A stretch of DNA of 64,000 nt, from assembly GCA_963676845.2 (NCBI GenBank), contig CAXXKK010000028.1, positions 10,793 through 74,792 on the forward strand, in the 5' to 3' direction. Every line of letters starts with the position of its first letter. The stretch's first letter is position 1. The notes below the pieces were generated by a model that searched no databases, was not told where the DNA came from, and worked only from the letters and a program-made list of their open reading frames with translations. The position numbers and the translations under genes are program-made. The DNA comes from G963662675 sp963676845 (lineage in GTDB: Bacteria; Bacteroidota; Bacteroidia; Bacteroidales; Prolixibacteraceae). This document shows, in pieces, positions 44,913 to 54,875 of the stretch.

Positions 44913-46400
44913 TTATCTGATTACTTTTTCTAATTCGTTTTTCCATCTTTCGTAAGCTGCCTGATAAGCTGATTTATTCTCAAAATCTGGCTCAATGGTT
45001 TCCAGCTTTTTTAGGTTTGCAAATGCTTCTTTTGCTGATTTATAGTATCCTGAGCCAATACCAGCTCCACGTGCAGCCCCAACCGCACCATCTGTATTAT
45101 AAAGCTCAATCGTTGCACCGGTAATTCCAGCCAAAGTTTCACGGAATATTGGACTTAGGAACATATTGGCTTTCCCGGCACGGATCACTTTTGCATCAAT
45201 ACCGATGCCTTGCATAATGTCCATTCCATATTTGAAAGAGAATACAATCCCTTCCTGAGCAGCCCTAAACAAATGAGAGTTATTATGAATATTAAAATTT
45301 AACCCGGCAATCGTTGCACCCGGATTCTTATTTTCAAGCACGCGTTCTGCCCCATTACCAAAAGGAAGAATGCTTAAGCCATCACTGCCAATCGGCACTT
45401 TTGCAGCTAAATCATTCATTTCTTCATACGACACATTACCTCCACCAACTTGCTTATTTAGCCATGAATTCAGGATTCCTGTACCATTAATACATAGGAG
45501 TACCCCCAATCGATTGATTTCGTTTGTATGATTAACATGAGCAAAGGTATTTACACGGGATTTTGGATCGTATTTAACCTCCTCGCTAATCCCATAAACT
45601 ACACCTGAGGTTCCGGCAGTCGTTGCAATTTCACCGGGATTCAGAACATTTAATGAAAGTGCATTATTCGGTTGATCCCCTGCCCTATAGCTAATCTTTA
45701 TTCCCGGAACTAATCCCAATTCATCAGCTGCTTTCTTACTTAATTCTGATTGCACTGAAAATGTTGGTACAATCTCAGGGATAAAGCTTTTATCGAAACC
45801 GTAATAATCCAGAAGAAACCCAGCAAGATCATTATTTTGAAAGTTCCACATAATCCCCTCCGAGAGGCCACTTGCAGTTGTCTGGATTTTTCCGGACAAC
45901 TTCATAGCGATATAATCTCCTGGAAGCATGATCTTGTCGATCCTGGAATATAGCTCTGGTTCATTATCCTTTACCCATTTTAGCTTTGAAGCAGTAAAGT
46001 TACCGGGAGAATTAAGCAAGCTTTGCAGACATTTTTCTTCACCTATTTCTTTCAAAGCCAAGTCACCTATTGAAGCAGCACGGCTATCGCACCAAATAAT
46101 GGATGGGCGAATAACCTCCTGTTCCTTATCAACCATTACTAAGCCATGCATTTGATAGGAAATGCCAATTGAATCAATATCAGCAGGTTGAATTGCTGAT
46201 TTCTGCATTACTTCGCCAAGTGCCAGCTTCAGATTTTTCCACCAATTTTCCGGATTTTGCTCTGCCCAACCTGCTTGCTGAGCCATAATTTTCATTTCCT
46301 GTTTCGGATAAAAAGCTGAAGCAATACATTCTCCTGTTTCTCCATTAACCAGTGATGCTTTCACTGAAGAGCTTCCTATATCGAGTCCTATTAAAGTCAT
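44913..46400 (-). CDS. xylB: Xylulokinase
   Basis: XylB phosphorylates D-xylulose to D-xylulose 5-phosphate. The start at 46400 gives 495 residues beginning MTLIGLDIGSSSVKASLVNG. An in-frame ATG at 46448 lies within the -7 promoter element, so it is not transcribed. FGGY-kinase motifs are present: IGISYQMHGLVMVD, WCDSRA near residue 100, LPGDYIAMKLSG, TAGTSGVVYGI and the C-terminal GAVGAARGAGIGSGYY. It heads the xylB-xylA-symporter-SusC-SusD-GH30 transcript and has an operator-like site just downstream of its -7 element. Confidence 0.96.
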   Translation of the reverse strand: MTLIGLDIGSSSVKASLVNGETGECIASAFYPKQEMKIMAQQAGWAEQNPENWWKNLKLALGEVMQKSAIQPADIDSIGISYQMHGLVMVDKEQEVIRPSIIWCDSRAASIGDLALKEIGEEKCLQSLLNSPGNFTASKLKWVKDNEPELYSRIDKIMLPGDYIAMKLSGKIQTTASGLSEGIMWNFQNNDLAGFLLDYYGFDKSFIPEIVPTFSVQSELSKKAADELGLVPGIKISYRAGDQPNNALSLNVLNPGEIATTAGTSGVVYGISEEVKYDPKSRVNTFAHVNHTNEINRLGVLLCINGTGILNSWLNKQVGGGNVSYEEMNDLAAKVPIGSDGLSILPFGNGAERVLENKNPGATIAGLNFNIHNNSHLFRAAQEGIVFSFKYGMDIMQGIGIDAKVIRAGKANMFLSPIFRETLAGITGATIELYNTDGAVGAARGAGIGSGYYKSAKEAFANLKKLETIEPDFENKSAYQAAYERWKNELEKVIR

Positions 46401-46427
46401 TATTCTATTCGATTTAATCGATCTATT

Positions 46428-46453
46428 CTGTTCCGTTCTGCCATGCAAAGATA
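46428..46453 (-). promoter_or_regulatory. xylB promoter with probable regulator operator
   Basis: On the minus strand TATCTTTG (46446-46453 complement) fits TAnnTTTG, and AGAACGGAACAG (46428-46439 complement) follows six bases downstream. The same 12-mer with one change lies at the regulator's own promoter (47517-47528), which supports a shared operator. Confidence 0.65.
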
Positions 46454-46503
46454 TAATTTGATTTTTCTATTTTAAACAATAAGAAAAATGTTATAAAGCA
46501 GTT

Positions 46504-47502
46504 TTATAATGAACTTCGTACTTTTAGAGTAGTGGGAATTTGAATCTTCATTGGTTTTCCGGTAATGACAAATTCTGCAGCTTTTTGCCCCATCAATTCA
46601 AAATCGGTTGAGATAACTGTAATACCTTCTTTTACATACTTCTTCATTGGTGTTTCATTGTATGAAATTACCCCCGTATCTATTCCCGGTATCAGTTTTT
46701 TTGATTCGCACTGATCAAGAAACATTGCCAATGTTCTATCACTGACCAACAAGTAAAGCTCGTCTTTCTTAACATCAAACATTTTAATGTTTTTTTGCAC
46801 ATCAAAAGAGAGGTTATAATGCTTCGCAAATTTTTCAAAATATATTATCGACTTTTGGGGATGGTATGTATAATTAGGAGGATACAAATAAATAAAACGA
46901 TCATATTTCTTTATCAATTCAATATTTTTTTCCAGTGAATTGTAAAGTTCCTGACCAAAATCCTGATATATATATGACATTTTATCATCGGCATGAATAG
47001 CCCAGTCTATAATTAAGAGTTTATCCTGTGGAATTTTTTTAATGATAGACGATACCTTTTCATGATCAAAATTCATCACAATATATTTTGAATATCTCCC
47101 TATATTCTCAGTTATTATTTTTTCAAACAACTCAATATTATAGTGGTGAAAATGTAAATCAACATTAATATTATCAGGAAGAGCTTCCCGAAACGAACCA
47201 TATAAAACTTCTTTATATGCTTTGAAAGTATCTAAGAATAAAAAAACCTTTGTAGTTTCCTGTGCTATGAAATACCCTTTATTCGGAACAGACTCAATTA
47301 CGCCTCTTTTTTTCAACTCAGCATATGCCTTAAAAACCGTATCTCTTGACAGCTTACTTTCATTAACCACATGATTAACTGAAGGAAGGGGATCTCCTAT
47401 CTCTAATAAATTTCTATTTACGGCATCAATAACCGCATCAACAAGTTGTTGAAATTTTAACTGTGTAGAAGATGTATTTATTTGAAATGAAAACTTACTC
47501 AT
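46504..47502 (-). CDS. GntR-type transcriptional regulator with LacI-like sugar-binding domain (probable XylR)
   Basis: The 332-residue protein has a GntR winged helix (about 12-78, with SRDTVFKAYAELKKRGVIES) and a C-terminal periplasmic-binding-protein-like effector domain (about 85-325, including ISTDFELMGQKAAEFVITG). This combination occurs in pentose regulators such as AraR. It is placed directly upstream of xylB on the same strand with its own promoter. Xylose or a xylose product is the likely effector. Confidence 0.88.
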   Translation of the reverse strand: MSKFSFQINTSSTQLKFQQLVDAVIDAVNRNLLEIGDPLPSVNHVVNESKLSRDTVFKAYAELKKRGVIESVPNKGYFIAQETTKVFLFLDTFKAYKEVLYGSFREALPDNINVDLHFHHYNIELFEKIITENIGRYSKYIVMNFDHEKVSSIIKKIPQDKLLIIDWAIHADDKMSYIYQDFGQELYNSLEKNIELIKKYDRFIYLYPPNYTYHPQKSIIYFEKFAKHYNLSFDVQKNIKMFDVKKDELYLLVSDRTLAMFLDQCESKKLIPGIDTGVISYNETPMKKYVKEGITVISTDFELMGQKAAEFVITGKPMKIQIPTTLKVRSSL

Positions 47503-47515
47503 AATAGTAATTGTC

Positions 47516-47536
47516 CTGTTCTGTTCTGCAAATGTA
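47516..47536 (-). promoter_or_regulatory. Promoter and autoregulatory operator of the xylose regulator
   Basis: On the minus strand TACATTTG (47529-47536 complement) matches TAnnTTTG and is followed immediately by CAGAACAGAACAGG. This contains AGAACAGAACAG, one base different from the xylB operator. Confidence 0.62.
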
Positions 47537-47690
47537 GTGACAAATAAGCAAATAATTTAGAGAATAATAAAAAAGGGATACCCAAATTATTCCCCTTACT
47601 TACTAATCTTTTAACTATGCTTCCTGTATATCCACCAAAAGAGGAAAATTTCAAATCCTCCTAAAAATGAAGAAACTATACAAACCAAAA

Positions 47691-47718
47691 GAAAAAGGCT
47701 ATCCCTCTGGATAGCCTT
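47691..47718 (-). terminator. Second terminator of the apiose-type operon
   Basis: AAGGCTATCC (47695-47704) pairs with GGATAGCCTT (47709-47718) around a 4-base loop, followed on the minus strand by TTTCTTTT. The whole gap 47537-48024 holds no gene; besides this hairpin and the next one, only AT-rich sequence is seen. Confidence 0.72.
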
Positions 47719-47847
47719 AATCTTAGCAACTCTCCTCAAAATCAAATCTATTTTGAGTAAAATTAACTAACTAAACAATTTTTTCTTTAATCTTATTATT
47801 CTCGAATACAAGCACATATAAAGAGGGGAAATGACAATTCGAGTTTT

Positions 47848-47884
47848 AAAAAAAGGTGGTCACAGAATAATACTGAAACCACCT
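47848..47884 (-). terminator. First terminator of the apiose-type operon
   Basis: On the minus strand AGGTGGT pairs with ACCACCT (47878-47884 and 47854-47860) around a 17-base loop, followed by seven T residues. It lies 141 bases beyond the Sde182-type gene stop and precedes the second terminator. Confidence 0.62.
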
Positions 47885-48024
47885 AACAAGACCTAAATAG
47901 TTATTAACTATTCAAAACTTCCATTTATTTTTCTTAATTTCATTAATTCCTCTCAAATTAATAGACACGCAAACATTAAAGCTAAAAGGAGAGATACCTA
48001 TAGTAAAATTACAATAGCTTACTG

Positions 48025-49564
48025 CTAAGCTATCGTAACAATAACCCTTGCAAACTTCTTAAGCTCTGGAGATCCATTATCAGTAACCTCAAGAATCAAA
48101 TGAATAGTTTGTCCTGGCTGTACATCTTCTGGAATCGTAATTTCAGCATCTGAGGTATTAGCTTTTTCAATAGAAACAACATTATCATATGTTCCTGCTT
48201 CCTGATATTGCCACCACTTATAACTTAATGCATCTCCATCAGGATCAATAGCCTCTCCATTTAGTTGAACAGTCTCCCCTGCTTTAGCTGAAATATCTAG
48301 TGAACCATCTACGCTCACTTCAGGAGCATGGTTTGCTTCTTCCGGACTCATCACACACCAATCAGCACGGGCAGCAAAATCATTTTTGCAATACATCAAT
48401 CCAGCGTACCTGAGGATAAGATGTGTCAGCTTCTCCAGTTTCCGGATTCAGATCTTTTACACTTTGCCCATCTTCCCATCTTTTGGGATTTGTCTCTGAC
48501 AGAACAAATCTTCCCCCCAGACCTCCGTAGGTTGGATCTTCAATACTTCTTAAACCATAATCCATTAGGAAGAAATAAGCTGGTGAATCACCTTCAGAAA
48601 TAAAATCATATTGGTTCATGCCCCTTCTTTCCAGGTCTTCCAAACCTGTTATTCCATGATCATGATCAGGATCACCTTCAATCTGACGTCCATCTCCCCA
48701 TGTATAATAAGCTTCCATTAATGGCCCATGATTAGATAAGATGTTTTCTTCAAACCAAGGCCCTTGCATATAAGGTTTCAGGCTTTCAGGAACAACTCTT
48801 GTCCACATGTAGGCAAAACTCCAAAACTGAGCAGAATTATAAATCACTCTGATATCAGGCCAATTAGGAGCTACATATTTTGTGTAGGTAATATCCTGAT
48901 CCAATACAGTATAGATAAATGTCTTATCAGAAACTTTTTTATAAATAGAATCCCATTCCGGAGTTCCCTCATATTCTTCCTGAATAGATTTCAAGGCTCT
49001 GGCAAGGGTATTTGTTCCACCCCATATTTGGACATAAACAGGTCCTTCTTTATCATCCAGAAGAATATCTTTGATGTAATCTGAACCTTCAGTAGCTTCA
49101 GCCATACCTCCTTCAAAATCAATATTTCCCACACGAATAATACTTTTTAAGTATTCTGGTGTTGGATAACTTTCGTCATGTAATTTCAGATTGTTGTACA
49201 CTTGTGCATACTTATCAATCATTTCCTGCATCCATGTTACACCTGGCCAGCGTAGATCTGTCATTTCACCTTGCTGAGGCCTGGTTTCAGAAGTATACAA
49301 GGTACCGTTTCCATCACCTTTCCAGTGCCATTGTGAGCTGCTGTATATCAGTCCTTCAACATTAAACTCATTTAAATACAACAACATTCTAATGAATGTA
49401 TCCTGATCATCAACTTCCCCATCGGTAGTTACAATGGTGCGTGGCTTTTGTGTGTTATTTTTCTCTACCTGACTTGCTGCTACCGATTCAGGTTCTTGAA
49501 CCGAACTGGTACAACTAACCAAGTATAGAGAAATAAAAAAAATAAATCCAACCGTTTTTCTCAT
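48025..49564 (-). pseudogene. Sde182-family (DUF1593) nucleoside-hydrolase-like lipoprotein, split by a frameshift
   Basis: The first frame (49564-48380, 394 residues) begins with a lipoprotein signal (lipobox YLVSC) and the acidic signature VTTDGEVDDQDTFIR, and stops after QVRWIDVLQK. The second frame (to 48025) continues with NDFAARADWCV, then a C-terminal Ig-like domain (APEVSVDGSLDI to the end, about 110 residues). Removing one A from the A5 run at 48383-48387 joins them as VLQNDFAARADWCV, the expected family sequence. So this is a single gene with a +1 frameshift, a sequencing error, or a phase-variable state. It is the last gene of the operon, 64 bases after SusD. It may be a surface hydrolase of a pentofuranoside, perhaps apiose (inference). 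Confidence 0.82.
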
Positions 49565-49628
49565 AATATATTGTTTAACTTAAAATAAGCTGCCCCCATA
49601 GAGAGACAGCTTATAAAGATAATACCCA

Positions 49629-51434
49629 TTAGTTTGAATATCCAGGATTTTGTGTAATTGTTGGAACACCACCAACCTGACTGTTTATGATAGTTGTCTG
49701 GCTAAATGGAAGTATCTCATCAACACCAACTTCAAATTGTGCCCCTACCATGTATGGAGTATACTGGCTTTGGAATTCAGCATAACCCTGAAGTTCTTTT
49801 TGAACAAATTCACCTCCAAAACGATTAATATCATAAAAACGGCTTCCTTCAAGACCAAGCTCTAAAGTACGCTCATGCAAAATTGCAGTCAACGCTTGAT
49901 CTACTGAATCAAATGATCCATAAAGCCCAACATCATAGTTCGCAGCAAAATCAGTACCATCTTCTTTCATTACCCAACCTTGGGAATTCTGCATCCTTGC
50001 ACGAACTTGATCAACATATCCGGCAGAAGCTACCAGGTCATTATTTACCCGTACCTCCAGTTCTGCAGCCCAAAGCAATACATCAGCGAAACGAATAATA
50101 GGAATATTAATAGCATTATGTGGTCTACCAGCATAGTTATCGATACCATCATTAGCTTTCATATGATACCACTTTTTCTGCAAATATGGACCACCATACA
50201 AACCAGTTACATCACGACACCAACTTGGTCCAGGCATTACTCCCCAATCAAGAAATGGAATACCTCTCCTACCTACTATCCAGTCTAAACGAGGATCAAG
50301 AGGTTTTGTCTCAGGAGTAAATTCATCATCATCAACTAAACCATAATCATTTTTAACTGATTCCGAATTAGTTTCATAATAATCCAAATAAGGAAGACCA
50401 TCTTCATCTACACGAAAGTGATCAACATACCATTGACTTGGTTGGTAGTACCCCCAACCTGTACCATTCCCAGGACCAGTAGCTGAAGGTGTATAAATCC
50501 ATTGATCTTCATAATTTGTAGAAGTAATACCGCCAAAACCTGGAGAAGTAATATTGCTACTTACAGAAACCTGACATTGGAATACACCTTCTTTATTATT
50601 TTCCTTTGATGTATCAAAATTATCGTGATAATAAGGCATTAATCCATAAGCTTCACCAGAAGAAGTAACACCATTGTTAACTACATCCATACAAAGATTG
50701 TATGTAGTCTGGTCATACTTTCGTTGCTCCATAAGGATTTTAACCATATAAGCTTTTGCGGCCCAAACATTAGCACGTCCTATCTCTGCTTGTGTTTCAG
50801 GAAGGTGATCTATTGCATATTGCATATCAGCTTCGATATTTGGCCAAATATCTACATAATTGCCACTCTCATCCGTATTAGGAACTTTCACGTTAATACC
50901 ATTTGACTCATCAACCCATGGCACATTTCCCCAAAGACGTTTTAACATGAAATAGAAATGTCCGCGCAAAAATCTTGTTTCTGCCTCCATTACTTCTTTT
51001 TCAGAATCGGTCATATCATCAACATTTGGCAAAATAGAAAGAACCTGATTGGCCATGTTTACAGCATTATAGTAAAAAGTAAACACGTTAGGTACAAAGT
51101 TCGTTGTTGGACCAATCTTCCATGAAGGGAAAAACTCCCAGCTGGCACCATCTCCGGCATCAGTTCCAATCAAAGCTTCACCACCTCTAACACCTCCTAA
51201 CATAGCCGACTGCGGACCACCTAGTAATCCGCTAAAACCACTATTAGTTCCGGTTGTTTGGCCATATACACTTAACAACAAAGCATCTAACTCATCTGCA
51301 CTCGCAAGTACACTATTATCATAAGCACCAATTGCAGACTGTTCCAGAAAATCATCTGAACACGATATCGTCACACTTAACAATACAAATGCAGACAATA
51401 CAATATATATTAATTTATGATTCTTAATTTTCAT
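49629..51434 (-). CDS. SusD/RagB-family outer membrane glycan-binding lipoprotein (apiose-type operon)
   Basis: The 601-residue lipoprotein has lipobox SVTISC near residue 25 followed by SDDFLEQSAIGAYDN. SusD-family blocks include ETRFLRGHFYFMLKRLWGNV near residue 153, IPIIRFADVLLWAAELEVR near 445 and ERTLELGLEGSRFYDINRFG near 535. It is longer than the xylose-locus SusD, with inserted loops. It follows SusC by 32 bases and should bind the surface glycan of this operon. Confidence 0.94.
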   Translation of the reverse strand: MKIKNHKLIYIVLSAFVLLSVTISCSDDFLEQSAIGAYDNSVLASADELDALLLSVYGQTTGTNSGFSGLLGGPQSAMLGGVRGGEALIGTDAGDGASWEFFPSWKIGPTTNFVPNVFTFYYNAVNMANQVLSILPNVDDMTDSEKEVMEAETRFLRGHFYFMLKRLWGNVPWVDESNGINVKVPNTDESGNYVDIWPNIEADMQYAIDHLPETQAEIGRANVWAAKAYMVKILMEQRKYDQTTYNLCMDVVNNGVTSSGEAYGLMPYYHDNFDTSKENNKEGVFQCQVSVSSNITSPGFGGITSTNYEDQWIYTPSATGPGNGTGWGYYQPSQWYVDHFRVDEDGLPYLDYYETNSESVKNDYGLVDDDEFTPETKPLDPRLDWIVGRRGIPFLDWGVMPGPSWCRDVTGLYGGPYLQKKWYHMKANDGIDNYAGRPHNAINIPIIRFADVLLWAAELEVRVNNDLVASAGYVDQVRARMQNSQGWVMKEDGTDFAANYDVGLYGSFDSVDQALTAILHERTLELGLEGSRFYDINRFGGEFVQKELQGYAEFQSQYTPYMVGAQFEVGVDEILPFSQTTIINSQVGGVPTITQNPGYSN

Positions 51435-51466
51435 AGTTATAAATTTTTACAGGTTAAACAATACAA

Positions 51467-54400
51467 TTAAAAATCAAGGTTCAAACCTATTACAAACTGT
51501 TTAGGAGTTGGGTTTTGGCTTTCAACAGCCCCCATACCGATATCGTCAGCACTTGGAGACAATGACGCATCAGGATCTAAACCTGTGAATGGTTTTTTAC
51601 CACCAACCCAGGTAAATAAGTTTTGACCTTGTACATAAATACGCAACCTGTCGATATTCAAATCCTGCATAAACTTGGTTGAACTAGGAATTGTATAACC
51701 AAGTTGGAAGGTTTTCATACGAATATAAGTTACATCTTCAACACAGTAATCTATTGCTGCACTTGGTGTTTCACTATCATTAATATCCAGTTTAGGTAAT
51801 AATGGATTATCTGTTTCACCCCATGATTGATACAACATGCGCTTACTACGATTAAGATTCCAACGTACCATATCTGTATTACGACGACTTAAGTTATAAA
51901 CTTGTCCTCCCTGATTCCAGAAGATAAAAGTACTCAAGTCGAAGTTTTTATATTGCAATGAAAGATTTAAACCAACCTGAAAATCAGGGTGTGGAGAACC
52001 TAACATAGTCCGGTCATTCTCATCAATAACTTTATCATCATTTAGGTCTTTAATCCTCCATCGACCAACTTCAGGAGTAATGTATGAAGTATATTCGTCA
52101 GCGTAAGCTTCTGCTTCTGCTTCTGTATTAAAATAACCATCAACCTGATAACCCCAGATATAAGAAATTGGCATACCTGCAATCGTACGGGTTAAAACCC
52201 CCATTCCGGCATCACTTGCTCCAGTCAAATATGAATCAGGACTATCTAAAATTTGAGTAACTTCATTTTTATATGCACTAAAATTAAGAGATGCATCATA
52301 AGTCAGATCTCTTGCGATTTCACCACGGTTTGAAATTGTAAAATCAACACCTCTGTTACGCATATTACCAACGTTTACACTTGGCTGAGTAGCATCAGAA
52401 CCTGTTTGTGCAGCTTGATTTTGTACTAATAAATCTTCTGTCTCTTTAATGTAATATTCGAAATTAATATCAAATGCACCATCAAAAATCGTAGCATCAA
52501 AACCAACATTAGAGGTAATTGTTTTCTCCCATTTAGCATCTGGATTACCAATTGTTTCTGCTGTATAACCTGGAAGAACATTGTTTCCTCCCTCTATCGC
52601 ATAACCATAACCCACTAATTTAGAATACATTGAATATTGATTCTCTGCATTCAACCCGTTTTGGTTACCAATTACACCATAACTAGCTCTTATTTTCAAG
52701 TCATCCAACCAGCTATAATCCTGCATAAAATCTTCAGATGAAATCCTCCATCCTAAAGCAACTGCAGGGAAAATACCATAACGATTATTCTTACCAAATT
52801 TTGAAGAACCATCACGTCTGATTGTTGCATTGAAAAGATATTTATCGGCATAAGTATAATCTACCCTTGCGAATAATGATGCCAATGAAGTTCGTGATAA
52901 TGCACCACTATTTGATTGAGTTCCAAGACCTGTATCTAATACAACAAAATTTTCATCATCATTTATATCATATTCTTCACGTGTTGCAGAAATATTATCA
53001 CTATAATCCCTTATAGCCTCAGTACCTGCCATCAGCTTAAATGTATGATCACCAATCGTTTTATCGTAAGTCAACGTATTTGTCCATGTCCATGCCGTTG
53101 CCCATCTACTTGAACGATTCAAAGAACTCATAGTTGTATTTTCTGAATGTTCAAATGTCTGCTGTGTAAGATTCCAGTTATTAGAAGAATTATAGTTCAT
53201 ACCAAATGATGTATGAAAAGTTAAATCTTTTAGGAAATTAACATCCAAATAAACATTACCAAATGCTCCAAACGATGCGTTCCTATCAAAACGATCTCTC
53301 CAACGAGTAGACACAGGGTTACGTTGGTTACCAATTCCGGGGATAGATCCACCAGCTGGGTTACCCATAATATCCCATACTGGCACAATTGGGTTCATAG
53401 TCCATGCTGTTCCTGCACCACTTCCACTGCCTGTTCTATCGATATATGAAACCTGAAGGTTTTCTCCAACAGTAATATTATCTGTAATATTAAAAGAAGA
53501 GTTTGCTCTGGTTGTATAACGTTTATAACTACTCCACTCATTTGAAGTATCATCCTGATCATAGTAGTTCAAGCTAATTGAATACAAACCAGCATCCGAA
53601 CCACCACTTAAACCAACCTGTAAGCTTGTAATTTGTGCAGGGTTGAATAATTCATTAAACCAATCAGTATCAGCAGATTTCACGATCTGATAGTTTTCAA
53701 AATCATAATTCTCAGGATCAACTGCTGCCGCATAAGCCGCAGGATCAGATACACTTAATGCCTGTAATTGTGCTCCGGTATAAGGACCTGCTTTTATATA
53801 TTCGGGAATTACAGGGCTTGCTCCCGAACCATAAATAGCATGAGTAGGATCTAAATCAGCACCTTCGTATGCTTTCCACCAATATTGGCCATACTCCTCA
53901 GCATTTAGTAATTCCGGAAAATCATTACTACTTACATAATTAACACCAGTATAAGCACTAACTGAAACTTTTGCTCCACCAACTTTACCCTTTTTAGTTG
54001 AAACAATGATTACACCATTTGCTCCACGTGCACCATAAACAGACGCAGAAGCAGCATCTTTCAACACCTGAATTGATTCAACATCATTTGGATTCAATGC
54101 ATTAAAAGCATCCTCAGAAGCAGATACACCATCAATAACATATAATGGCGTTGAATTACCAAATGATCCGAACCCTCTAATTCTGATTTTAGAAGTTGCA
54201 TCAGGATCTCCCGAAGAAGACACAATAACACCAGCAGCTCTACCTTGCAACTGACCACCTACTGTAGCTGTATTTGTTGACTGCATTTCTTCAGTATCAA
54301 CTACGGCAACAGAACCAATAATATCTTTTTTACGCTCTGTTGAATATCCAGTAACCAACACTTCCTCTAGGCCAATTCTATCTTCTTCCATTGTTGCATT

Positions 54401-54763
54401 TACAACTGCCTGTCCAGAAAGAACAATCTCCTGGCTTTTCATACCAATAAAAGTAAATGACAATGTCGCATCAGATGGCACATTCCCCAATGAATAATTA
54501 CCATCAAAATCTGTAATAGTACCGTTTGTTGTACCTTTTACCATTACAGTTACACCTGGAAGAGGTTCTCCATTAGCATCAACCACTTTTCCAGTCACTG
54601 TTAAATCCTGCTGAAATACTGCACTAGATTCTTGCTTTATACCACCCGCAGCTTCAACCTGAAAAATACTTAAGAACATGCAAATAGCAAAAAGAGGTAC
54701 TATCTTCCATGTTGTTGATTTCATGCATAAATTATATGCACAATTAAAAGATTCTTTTTTCAT
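51467..54763 (-). CDS. SusC/RagA-family TonB-dependent transporter (apiose-type operon)
   Basis: The 1098-residue protein has a signal region with an N-terminal extension (first hydrophobic stretch near 21-38). A carboxypeptidase-regulatory-like domain follows (about 55-130, LTVTGKVVDANGEPLPGVTV), then a plug with LQGRAAGVIVSSSGDPDATS and VLKDAASASVYGARGANGVI. A large barrel ends PKQFVIGLNLDF. A later Met at residue 14 would give a more usual signal peptide. It lies 205 bases after the transketolase C-terminal subunit gene, a gap that holds a candidate antisense RNA on the other strand. Confidence 0.95.
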   Translation of the reverse strand: MKKESFNCAYNLCMKSTTWKIVPLFAICMFLSIFQVEAAGGIKQESSAVFQQDLTVTGKVVDANGEPLPGVTVMVKGTTNGTITDFDGNYSLGNVPSDATLSFTFIGMKSQEIVLSGQAVVNATMEEDRIGLEEVLVTGYSTERKKDIIGSVAVVDTEEMQSTNTATVGGQLQGRAAGVIVSSSGDPDATSKIRIRGFGSFGNSTPLYVIDGVSASEDAFNALNPNDVESIQVLKDAASASVYGARGANGVIIVSTKKGKVGGAKVSVSAYTGVNYVSSNDFPELLNAEEYGQYWWKAYEGADLDPTHAIYGSGASPVIPEYIKAGPYTGAQLQALSVSDPAAYAAAVDPENYDFENYQIVKSADTDWFNELFNPAQITSLQVGLSGGSDAGLYSISLNYYDQDDTSNEWSSYKRYTTRANSSFNITDNITVGENLQVSYIDRTGSGSGAGTAWTMNPIVPVWDIMGNPAGGSIPGIGNQRNPVSTRWRDRFDRNASFGAFGNVYLDVNFLKDLTFHTSFGMNYNSSNNWNLTQQTFEHSENTTMSSLNRSSRWATAWTWTNTLTYDKTIGDHTFKLMAGTEAIRDYSDNISATREEYDINDDENFVVLDTGLGTQSNSGALSRTSLASLFARVDYTYADKYLFNATIRRDGSSKFGKNNRYGIFPAVALGWRISSEDFMQDYSWLDDLKIRASYGVIGNQNGLNAENQYSMYSKLVGYGYAIEGGNNVLPGYTAETIGNPDAKWEKTITSNVGFDATIFDGAFDINFEYYIKETEDLLVQNQAAQTGSDATQPSVNVGNMRNRGVDFTISNRGEIARDLTYDASLNFSAYKNEVTQILDSPDSYLTGASDAGMGVLTRTIAGMPISYIWGYQVDGYFNTEAEAEAYADEYTSYITPEVGRWRIKDLNDDKVIDENDRTMLGSPHPDFQVGLNLSLQYKNFDLSTFIFWNQGGQVYNLSRRNTDMVRWNLNRSKRMLYQSWGETDNPLLPKLDINDSETPSAAIDYCVEDVTYIRMKTFQLGYTIPSSTKFMQDLNIDRLRIYVQGQNLFTWVGGKKPFTGLDPDASLSPSADDIGMGAVESQNPTPKQFVIGLNLDF

Positions 54764-54776
54764 AAGTTTGTAATTA

Positions 54777-54875
54777 GTTTGATAAATATTTCAAATTAAT
54801 TTGTGCCTTGTCATTGGTTTTATAGGCACAATGAAATCGAATAGGGAGATGTTGCAACCATCTTCCTATTTTTTG
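54777..54875 (+). ncRNA. Candidate antisense small RNA opposite the susC leader (apiose-type operon)
   Basis: On the strand opposite susC, TAAGTTTG (54763-54770) matches the -7 consensus and begins at the complement of the susC start codon, as at 41958. AATAGGGAGATG (54840-54851) pairs with CATCTTCCTATT (54859-54870, one G-U pair) and is followed by T residues, a terminator only in this orientation. A first hairpin TGTGCCT/AGGCACA lies at 54802-54830. The predicted RNA is about 100 nt. No good -33 box was found. Confidence 0.5.

Noticed and set aside
48025..48399. An independent 124-residue gene downstream of the Sde182-type frame
   Set aside because: Its start has no signal peptide, and its first residues (NDFAARADWCV) complete the preceding protein when one base is removed, so it is the C-terminal part of the same gene.
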